From NCBI GenBank assembly GCA_949295035.1, contig CASFJO010000001.1:1-64000 (forward strand): a DNA stretch of 64,000 bases, written 5' to 3'. Of the stretch, positions 58,434 to 64,000 are shown in pieces; position 1 is the stretch's first letter, and every line of letters begins with the position of its first letter. Source of the DNA: an uncultured Gemmiger sp. (lineage in GTDB: Bacteria; Bacillota; Clostridia; Oscillospirales; Ruminococcaceae). Position numbers and translations under genes: made by a program. The notes beneath the pieces are model-generated. The model was not told where the DNA came from and did no database searches. It saw only the letters and a program-made list of their open reading frames with translations.

Positions 58434-59310
58434 GGCGCGCACCTCCCTTTTGATGCAGCCGCAGCAGCCTTGCCAGGGTATCCCGCATCTCGCCGCGGGG
58501 CACCACCGCGTCCACAAAGCCGTGCTCCTGTAAATATTCCGCCCGCTGGAATCCTTCGGGCAGGGTCTGGCCGATGGTCTGCTCGATGACCCGCGGCCCG
58601 GCAAACCCGATCAGGGCCTCCGGCTCGGCCAGGGTGATATCCCCCAGCATGGCAAAGCTGGCGGTTACCCCGCCGGTGGTGGGGTGGGTCAGGCAGGCGA
58701 TGTACAGCCCGCCTTTTTCCCGGAACCGGGTCACGGCGGCGGCGGTCTTGCCCATCTGCATCAGAGAAAGGATCCCCTCCTGCATCCGGGCCCCGCCGGA
58801 CGCGCAGAACACGATCAGCGGCAGGCGGGCCTTTTCGGCGGTTTCGGCGGCGCGGGCGATCTTTTCTCCCACGGCCACCCCCATGCTGCCCATCAGAAAC
58901 CGGCTGTCCAGTACCGCCACCACGGCGGGCAGGCCCCCGATCCGCCCCCTGGCGGCCACCGCAGCCTCCCGCAGACCGGTGCGCCGACGCAGACCGGCCA
59001 GTTTTTCCCCGTAGCCGGGGAACGCCAGCGGATCGCCCGCCGTCAGGTCCGGGGCCAGTTCCTGAAACGAGCCTTCATCCAGCACCAGCGACAGACGCCG
59101 GTAGGCGCCCACCGGCCGGTGAAACCCGCATTCCGGGCATACCAGCCCGTTTTTCTCCCACCGGGCCCGGGTGACGGCCTGGCGGCAGCGGGGGCACTGT
59201 TCAAATACCGGCGCGGCGGCCGACGTCCGGGGGCTGAAAGGGCGCTCGCCCTCCCGCCGGACCTTCAGCCGCAGCATCCGCTGCCGCCGGGCGGCAAACC
59301 AGTCGTTCAT
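58420..59310 (-). CDS. accD: Acetyl-CoA carboxylase, carboxyltransferase beta subunit
   Basis: 296 residues. The N-terminal zinc ribbon CPRC-x15-CPEC is complete, then the crotonase-like core FCASGGARMQEGILSLMQMGKT, THPTTGGVTASFAMLGDI and GFAGPRVIEQTIGQTLP. ATG 59310 overlaps the accC stop (ATGA). Confidence 0.96.
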   Translation of the reverse strand: MNDWFAARRQRMLRLKVRREGERPFSPRTSAAAPVFEQCPRCRQAVTRARWEKNGLVCPECGFHRPVGAYRRLSLVLDEGSFQELAPDLTAGDPLAFPGYGEKLAGLRRRTGLREAAVAARGRIGGLPAVVAVLDSRFLMGSMGVAVGEKIARAAETAEKARLPLIVFCASGGARMQEGILSLMQMGKTAAAVTRFREKGGLYIACLTHPTTGGVTASFAMLGDITLAEPEALIGFAGPRVIEQTIGQTLPEGFQRAEYLQEHGFVDAVVPRGEMRDTLARLLRLHQKGGARRDAS

Positions 59311-60686
59311 TCGCTTGTCTCCTCCGCGCGGCTCAGCCGCAGCAGGCTTTCAAGATTCTGTTCCAGAAAGCCGGTGTTGTACTCACCCTTCAGATAATCC
59401 GGGTGGTACAGGATCATGTGGGCCAGGTCGGCCCCGGTGGGGTAGCCCTCTATTACCAGTTCCTCCAGCGCCCGGCGCATCCGCCGGATGGCCTGCAGCC
59501 GGGTGGGGGCATGCACGATGACCTTGGCTGCCAGGGAATCGTACCAGGGGCTGAGCTCACAGCCGTTGTACAGGGCGGTGTCCACCCGCACCCCGCAGCC
59601 GCCCGGCAGGTGCAAAAAGCGGGTGATGCCCGGCGCGGGGCGGAAGTCATGGGCCGGATCTTCCGCGTTGACCCGCACCTCGATGGCGTGGCCGCGCAGC
59701 GCCACCTGCTCCTGCCGTACCGGCAACTCCAGCCCGGCGGCGATCCGCAGCTGTTCCCGCACCAGGTCCAGCCCGGTGACCATCTCGGTAATGGGATGCT
59801 CCACCTGGATGCGGGTGTTCATCTCGATAAAATAGTAGCGCCCCGCCTCATCCAGAACAAATTCCACCGTGCCCGCGCCCTCATAGCCGCAGGCCCGGGC
59901 GGCCCGCACCGCGTCCCGGCCCATCCGGGCCCGGAGATCGGCGGTGAGAGCCCGGCTGGGGGATTCCTCCATCAGCTTCTGGTTGCGCCGCTGGATGGAG
60001 CAGTCCCGCTCGCCCAGGTGTACCACGTTGCCCTGGCTGTCGGCCAGGATCTGAAACTCGATGTGGCGGGGGTTCAGGATGAGCTTTTCCAGATAGAGTT
60101 CCCCGTCCCCAAAACAGGCCATCGCCTCGGCCCGGGCCTCCTCAAAGGCGGCTTCCAGCGCGGTTGGCTCATATACCCGGCGCATGCCCCGGCCGCCGCC
60201 CCCGGCGCTGGCCTTGATGAGTACCGGATACCCGATCGCCTCGGCCACCCGGGCGGCCGAGGCGGCGTCGGGAAGCGGCCCGTCCGAGCCGGGCACCACC
60301 GGCACACCGGCGGCCTGCATCAATTCACGCGCGGCCGCCTTGTTGCCCATGCGGCGGATGACATCCCCGGACGGGCCGATGAATTTCAGCCCGCAGCTCC
60401 CGCACAGGTCGGCAAATTCGGCGTTCTCCGACAAAAAGCCATACCCGGGATGCACCCCGTCGCAGCCGCTTTCCACCGCCGCGGCGAGCACCGCGGTCTG
60501 GTTCAGATAGCTGTCCGCGGCGCGGGGCGGCCCGATGCAGATCGCCCGTGTGGCCAGCTGCACCGGCAGCGTCGCAGCGTCGGCCGTGGAATAAACGGCC
60601 ACCGTTTCAATATCCAGTTCCCGGCAGGCGCGGAGGATCCGCACCGCGATCTCGCCCCGGTTGGCGATCAAAACCCGTTTCAGCAT
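59307..60686 (-). CDS. accC: Biotin carboxylase
   Basis: 459 residues. ATP-grasp enzyme: MLKRVLIANRGEIAVRIL start, GDGVHPGYGFLSENAEFA, the glycine loop KASAGGGGRGMR, the metal/biotin site EMNTRIQVEHPITE, and HAIEVRVNAEDP near the C-terminal domain. Uses ATP and bicarbonate to carboxylate the biotin on AccB, whose gene ends 3 bases before. Confidence 0.97.
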   Translation of the reverse strand: MLKRVLIANRGEIAVRILRACRELDIETVAVYSTADAATLPVQLATRAICIGPPRAADSYLNQTAVLAAAVESGCDGVHPGYGFLSENAEFADLCGSCGLKFIGPSGDVIRRMGNKAAARELMQAAGVPVVPGSDGPLPDAASAARVAEAIGYPVLIKASAGGGGRGMRRVYEPTALEAAFEEARAEAMACFGDGELYLEKLILNPRHIEFQILADSQGNVVHLGERDCSIQRRNQKLMEESPSRALTADLRARMGRDAVRAARACGYEGAGTVEFVLDEAGRYYFIEMNTRIQVEHPITEMVTGLDLVREQLRIAAGLELPVRQEQVALRGHAIEVRVNAEDPAHDFRPAPGITRFLHLPGGCGVRVDTALYNGCELSPWYDSLAAKVIVHAPTRLQAIRRMRRALEELVIEGYPTGADLAHMILYHPDYLKGEYNTGFLEQNLESLLRLSRAEETSE

Positions 60687-60689
60687 GGC

Positions 60690-61136
60690 TCACAACTCCC
60701 GGATGCGGAACAGCGGTGTGTCAAACCCCACCAGTTCCCCGTCCTTGGCCAGCACCGCCAGCACCTCGCAGTCGCAGGGGGCTGGCACCTGGTTGATCAT
60801 CTTCATGGCTTCCAGCAAACAGACCGGCTCGCCCTTTTTCAGCTTTGCACCCGGCGCAGCAAAGGGGGCCGCGCCCGGCCGGGACGCCACATAGAAGGTG
60901 CCCACCAGCGGGGCCTTGATGCAGGTTCCGTCCTCCCGGCGCGCCTGTTCCGGGGCGGTCTGTTCCGGGGCGGACGGCACACAAACCGGCGCGACCGATG
61001 CCGTGGCCGTCGCCGTATCCCGCCCTTGCGCGGCTTTTTCCAGCACCAGGCGGGCGCCGCCGGCCTCGTATTCCAGGCGGGACAGGCCGCCCGCCTCAAA
61101 CTTATCCATCAGCGCGAACAGTTCCGGCTGTGTCAT
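60690..61136 (-). CDS. accB: Biotin carboxyl carrier protein
   Basis: 148 residues. Short helical N-terminal part, a Pro/Ala/Glu linker, then the biotinyl domain with the acceptor Lys in LLEAMKMINQ. The thumb loop and APCDCEVLAVLAKDGELV follow the family. ATG 61136 is 6 bases after AAAGGAGGG. The frame upstream to 61154 contains that SD and is not translated. Confidence 0.95.
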   Translation of the reverse strand: MTQPELFALMDKFEAGGLSRLEYEAGGARLVLEKAAQGRDTATATASVAPVCVPSAPEQTAPEQARREDGTCIKAPLVGTFYVASRPGAAPFAAPGAKLKKGEPVCLLEAMKMINQVPAPCDCEVLAVLAKDGELVGFDTPLFRIREL

Positions 61137-61161
61137 GCAAAGCCCTCCTTTCACCGCCCGT

Positions 61162-61386
61162 TCAGGCGTTGGCCTCCAGGTAGTTCACGATATCGCCCAC
61201 GGTTTTCATCTTCGCCAGCTCCTCGTCCGGGATGCCGGCGCCCAGCTCATCCTCCAGCGCCATGTTCAGTTCCACCGCGTCCAGGCTGTCCGCCTCCAGA
61301 TCCTCCGCCAGACGGGCTTCCATGGTGACCTGCTCCATCTCACAGTTGAGGGTATCCACGACGATCTTCTTGACCTTTTCAAACAT
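61162..61386 (-). CDS. acpP: Acyl carrier protein
   Basis: 74 residues from ATG 61386 (AAGAAGGATACC upstream). Acidic four-helix protein with the phosphopantetheine Ser in EADSLDAVELNMALEDELG. First gene of the FAS II operon, 120 bases from its promoter. The next gene, accB, starts after 25 bases. Confidence 0.95.
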   Translation of the reverse strand: MFEKVKKIVVDTLNCEMEQVTMEARLAEDLEADSLDAVELNMALEDELGAGIPDEELAKMKTVGDIVNYLEANA

Positions 61387-61407
61387 TCTGGTATCCTTCT
61401 TTCCCAA

Positions 61408-61446
61408 TTTGATTCAAACATTTTAATTAAAATAATTTAACTAAAT
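61408..61446. promoter_or_regulatory. Three adjacent AT palindromes before acpP, candidate MarR/FabT operators
   Basis: TTTGATTCAAA (61408-61418), ATTTTAATTAAAAT (61420-61433, perfect) and ATTTAACTAAAT (61435-61446), with centres 13.5 and 14 bp apart. TTTGAT-x-TCAAA-like boxes are the known FabT sites of streptococci. The block lies between the -10 and the acpP start, where a repressor would block transcription. It is an AT island in GC-rich surroundings. Confidence 0.55.
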
Positions 61447-61456
61447 TGTTTTAAGC

Positions 61457-61486
61457 ATCTTACACCCGCGCTCCCCTTTTTGTCAA
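61457..61486 (-). promoter_or_regulatory. Promoter of the FAS II operon
   Basis: Minus strand TTGACA (61481-61486), 18 bases, TAAGAT (61457-61462). Confidence 0.65.
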
Positions 61487-61532
61487 GAAAAAATTTTTCG
61501 GCGCCTTCGCTCCGCTGTGCACAGGCAAAAAG

Positions 61533-61569
61533 AAAAAGCGCACGCCCACGATCAGGGCATGCGCTTTTT
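61533..61569 (-). terminator. Terminator after the SGNH hydrolase gene
   Basis: AAAAAGCGCACGCCC and GGGCATGCGCTTTTT pair with one mismatch, 7-base loop. It separates the hydrolase transcript from the FAS promoter. Confidence 0.8.
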
Positions 61570-61577
61570 GTTGTGAT

Positions 61578-62222
61578 CTAACCGCGTAAAAACGCCAGCA
61601 ACTGGCGTTCCAGTTCAGGGCCCCACCAGTCCCGATAACCGGCCAGCGTGGGATGGATCGGGTCCCGCATATACAGCCGGCGGGCCGCATCCGGGATTTG
61701 ATTGAAGGCTTCGCCATTCCAGAGGTCCAACACTCCGATCCCCCATTTATCCCGCAGCGCGGGCAGTTTGGCTACCAGGGCGGCATAAGCGGGGCTGTCG
61801 TACCGGCTGCCGGTAAATACCGCCGCGGGGCAGCGCCAGACGCGCAATGCGTACGCCAGAATGCTTTCCAGCGCCCCCAGCGTGGTGGTAGGGTCAAAGG
61901 CGGCCGGGTCCCGGCCGGGTGCTACTTCTCCCCGAGGCAGGCCCCGGCTCGCGTCGTTGGTGGACAGCTGGCACAAAAACAGATCATACCGGGCCGTCGG
62001 ATCCAGCCGGGCCAGCCGCCGCACATAGCTGTCCGGCCCGATATCGGCCAGCGTGGTGCCGCTGACCGCTTCTTTGGCCAGCGCCGTGCCCAGCCGGGCC
62101 GCCAGATATTCGCCTACCGCCCAGCCACCCGAGGCCTCGCCCCGGGCCACCGAGGAGCCCAGCACCGCGATGCAGCCGCCCGCCAAAGATCCCGGCCGCG
62201 TCGCCTTGCTCCCGCCGCTCAT
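61578..62222 (-). CDS. SGNH/GDSL-family hydrolase
   Basis: 214 residues, no signal peptide. Block I IAVLGSSVARG with nucleophile Ser, block III QLSTNDASRG with Asn, and block V DPIHPTLAGY with the Asp/His pair. Likely an esterase or deacetylase, perhaps on an acetylated sugar, given that it is co-transcribed with a LacI regulator and faces a sugar kinase. Its ATG overlaps the LacI stop (ATGA). Confidence 0.85.
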   Translation of the reverse strand: MSGGSKATRPGSLAGGCIAVLGSSVARGEASGGWAVGEYLAARLGTALAKEAVSGTTLADIGPDSYVRRLARLDPTARYDLFLCQLSTNDASRGLPRGEVAPGRDPAAFDPTTTLGALESILAYALRVWRCPAAVFTGSRYDSPAYAALVAKLPALRDKWGIGVLDLWNGEAFNQIPDAARRLYMRDPIHPTLAGYRDWWGPELERQLLAFLRG

Positions 62223-63292
62223 CGGTCCGCTCCGCGCGGCCCGGTGGAGCCGCGCTGGATCAGCTGCGGGGTGTATTCGATCTTGTTCACCATGGCAGGC
62301 TGCGCGGCGGACCGTTTTTCGTTCTGGGCCAGGATCATGTCCACCGCCGACCGGCAGCGGGTATACAGGTGGTGGTCGATGGTGGTCAGCGAGGGGGTGG
62401 TGACGCCGGAGGCAAAGATATTGTCGAACCCGCAGACCGAATAATCCCGCGGTACCCGGAACCCTTGGGTCTGCAACTCGTTCAAAATCCCCAGCGCGGT
62501 CATGTCGTTGACCCCGATCAGGGCGGTGGCCTCCCCTTTCCGGCGCAAAAATTCCGCCGCCAGACGCCGCCCCACCGCATACTCGTAGGGCAGGCCGTCA
62601 TCCTGCATATCGGTCTCGGCCCGCAGATCTTCCACAATGGCCTCCAGCGCGTTGGTGAGGCCGTGGGATTCCAGTTGTTTGCGGATGCCCTCCAGCCGCT
62701 GCCCCCGGGCCAGGGTGAACTGGTTGAACGGCGTGGACAAAAATGCCAGCTTGCGGTGGCCCAGCTGATACAGGTGCTCAGCCAGCATCGCCCCCGCGTT
62801 CACATTGCTCAATTCAATGGAGCAGATCGCCATATCCTCCTGCTTTTCTCCAATGAGCACCACCGGCGTAGTGGCCGAGACCTGCTCGATCAGGTGGGGA
62901 AAACTGGGCAAAAAGGTATAGATGACCCCGTCTACATGGCCCCCCAAGAAAGTATCCAAATAGTATTTTTCTAAATCAGATTTACGAAACGTATTGCAAA
63001 CAATGACCCGATAGCCCAGCGAATCCGCATAGTCCTCCACCGCCTGGATCAGTTCGGAATAATAGGGATTGGTGAGGGTGGGGGTCAGCACCAGCAGCAT
63101 ACGGCTGCTTTTTTTGGGCGGCCGTTTTTTGCGCCGCGGCAGCTCATACCCCAGTTCCTGCGCGGCGGCAAACACCTTTTCCTTGGTCTCGCTGCTGAAG
63201 GTGATCTTATCGCTGTTGTTCAGGATCAGGGATACGGTGGCCTGGGATACGCCCGCCAGCCGTGCAACATCCTGCGAAGTGGCTTTTTTCAT
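62219..63292 (-). CDS. LacI-family regulator of the hydrolase/kinase locus
   Basis: 357 residues from ATG 63292. HTH TSQDVARLAGVSQATVSLILNN, basic linker RRKKRPPKKSSRM before the sensor domain, and a LacI-type core (LTPTLTNPYYSELIQAVEDYA, STPFNQFTLARGQRLEG, VCGFDNIFASGVTTPSLTTID). SD AAAGGAGAATCCC. Divergent from the PfkB kinase and in operon with the SGNH hydrolase, so probably controls both. The ligand is unknown. Confidence 0.92.
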   Translation of the reverse strand: MKKATSQDVARLAGVSQATVSLILNNSDKITFSSETKEKVFAAAQELGYELPRRKKRPPKKSSRMLLVLTPTLTNPYYSELIQAVEDYADSLGYRVIVCNTFRKSDLEKYYLDTFLGGHVDGVIYTFLPSFPHLIEQVSATTPVVLIGEKQEDMAICSIELSNVNAGAMLAEHLYQLGHRKLAFLSTPFNQFTLARGQRLEGIRKQLESHGLTNALEAIVEDLRAETDMQDDGLPYEYAVGRRLAAEFLRRKGEATALIGVNDMTALGILNELQTQGFRVPRDYSVCGFDNIFASGVTTPSLTTIDHHLYTRCRSAVDMILAQNEKRSAAQPAMVNKIEYTPQLIQRGSTGPRGADR

Positions 63293-63312
63293 AGGCCGGG
63301 ATTCTCCTTTTA

Positions 63313-63333
63313 ATAATATAACACTAATATTAT
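63313..63333. promoter_or_regulatory. Inverted repeat upstream of the LacI gene
   Basis: ATAATAT-N7-ATATTAT, 21 bases before the start codon, a possible autoregulatory site. Low specificity because the region is AT-rich. Confidence 0.35.
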
Positions 63334-63412
63334 AAAAGAACTTATGGGAAAAGTCAAACAAACTGCCCAAATTCACAAAAAATCTTTTGGCACGGATAGT
63401 GGCGGAATCCTA

Positions 63413-63441
63413 TTGACACAATGCATTTGCGGGCATATACT
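63413..63441 (+). promoter_or_regulatory. Promoter of the sugar kinase gene
   Basis: TTGACA (63413-63418), 17 bases, TATACT (63436-63441). About 30 bases downstream lies the palindrome ATTATTACTAATAAT (63472-63486), perfect around its central base and a candidate LacI operator in the leader. Confidence 0.7.
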
Positions 63442-63527
63442 GTAGATGTTATAATTTATTTATAGTCTATTATTATTACTAATAATTTCAACTGGTGATG
63501 CTCACGGTAAAGGCGGTGTGAACAGCT

Positions 63528-64000
63528 ATGGAAAACACGTGCGACGCCCGGCGGCACAAAAACGGCATGATTTTGGCGCTGGGAGAACTTTTGATCGATC
63601 TGATCCCGGCACGCGACGGGATGCGCCTGGAGGACGAAGGTCCGGTGATCAAAACGGCCAGCGGCTCCGCCGGCATTTTTGCCTGCGCGGCAGCCCTGCT
63701 GGGCGGCAACAGCGGCTTTATCGGCAAGGTAGGGCAGGACAGCCTGAGCCGCATGGCTACCCACACCCTGCATGCGCAAGGTGTGGATATATCCCACCTG
63801 GTGCAGGCGGAGGAGGGGCAGCTGGGGCTGGCGTTTCTGGAGTATCTGCCCGAGGGGCGCAACTATCAGTACTATCGCAAAAACTCGGTGGGCAGCACCC
63901 TTTGCGCCGAAGACCTGGACGAAGCCTACATCGCCGCGGCGTTCGCGATCCACTTTCCGGGCATGCTGCTGGAGCTGACCCCCCAGATGCGCGGCGCCTG
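63528..64000 (+). CDS. PfkB-family sugar kinase (fructokinase-like), 5' part
   Basis: 157 codons in the window; the gene continues to the right. MENTCDARRHKNGMILALGELLIDLIP carries the fructokinase-type GELLIDLIP start, then TASGSAGIFACAAALLGGNSGFIGKVGQDSLSRM (PfkB signature 1 region) and VQAEEGQLGLAFLEYLPEGRNYQYYRKNS, the lid. A fructokinase or 2-keto-3-deoxygluconate kinase are the main options. The second would supply the step missing from the uronate operon at 3-7 kb, but the sequence looks more fructokinase-like. AAGGCGGTG lies 8 bases before the ATG. Confidence 0.85.
   Translation, partial: MENTCDARRHKNGMILALGELLIDLIPARDGMRLEDEGPVIKTASGSAGIFACAAALLGGNSGFIGKVGQDSLSRMATHTLHAQGVDISHLVQAEEGQLGLAFLEYLPEGRNYQYYRKNSVGSTLCAEDLDEAYIAAAFAIHFPGMLLELTPQMRGA

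Noticed and set aside
1..64000. CRISPR arrays, tRNA, rRNA, prophage or conjugative genes
   Set aside because: I looked for regular direct repeats with spacers, cloverleaf arms and structural phage or transfer genes on both strands and saw none. The only mobile-element trace is the transposase start at the left edge.

Overview
The window is GC-rich (roughly 60%) DNA, dense with genes and free of tRNA or rRNA genes that I can see. Gene content suggests a gut-type Clostridia bacterium of the Oscillospiraceae/Ruminococcaceae kind. It has CUT1 sugar ABC systems without their own ATPase, an ECF transporter, a FabK-based FAS II cluster with acyl-CoA carboxylase genes, a flavodiiron/rubredoxin detoxification fusion, LytTR regulation and many LacI, AraC, ROK and GntR sugar regulators. 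This placement is inference from content, not from a marker gene.

Layout. 1-2.2 kb is a decayed patch: an IS3-type transposase start, a 5'-truncated peptide deformylase, an SDR whose start codon reads ATA, a flavodoxin-like relic, and a chimera of a quinone reductase with a frameshifted flavodoxin/ferredoxin. An Rrf2 regulator at 2.3 kb has two matching palindromes in front of it. 3.0-7.0 kb is a glucuronate catabolic operon (uxaC, uxuA, SDR mannonate oxidoreductase, eda) with a divergent AraC regulator. 8.2-10.5 kb is a deletion scar that joins a sugar permease N-terminus to a glycoside hydrolase lacking its own start. 10.9-14.0 kb holds a DUF4838 protein and a ROK regulator.

14.1-23.3 kb is an alpha-glucoside phosphorolysis operon: binding protein, two permeases, GH65 phosphorylase, beta-phosphoglucomutase and GH13 glucosidase. 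Its LacI repressor lies upstream, and four CCAAAAACGTTTTTGG-type operators flank the two promoters. 23.6-30.6 kb is an uncharacterised uptake and catabolism locus: BtpA-like protein, PfkB kinase, double-SIS protein, ECF transporter T, A-A and S parts, and a GntR/UTRA regulator with a shared operator motif. 30.8-36.6 kb holds a DUF1349 protein, a LytTR/GHKL pair and two ABC exporter half-transporters, preceded by a 21-bp-spaced direct repeat. 36.7-39.5 kb is a 928-residue flavodiiron protein with three rubredoxin-like modules and a flavin reductase in one chain. 39.8-41.6 kb is pepF.

41.9-49.0 kb is an oligopeptide ABC operon. Its OppC-type permease carries a seven-repeat RCC1-like beta-propeller in the outer loop between TM1 and TM2. 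I consider this the most unusual object in the window. 49.2-50.6 kb is a small secreted Ca-loop peptide, an ECF sigma factor with a frameshift at a T6 run, and an RsgI-like anti-sigma factor. 50.7-61.4 kb is a complete, mostly overlapping FAS II operon (acpP-accBCDA-fabH-fabK-second FMN reductase-fabD-fabG-fabF-fabZ-marR) with a triple palindrome island at its promoter. 61.6-64.0 kb holds an SGNH hydrolase and a LacI regulator, divergent from a PfkB sugar kinase that runs off the end of the window.
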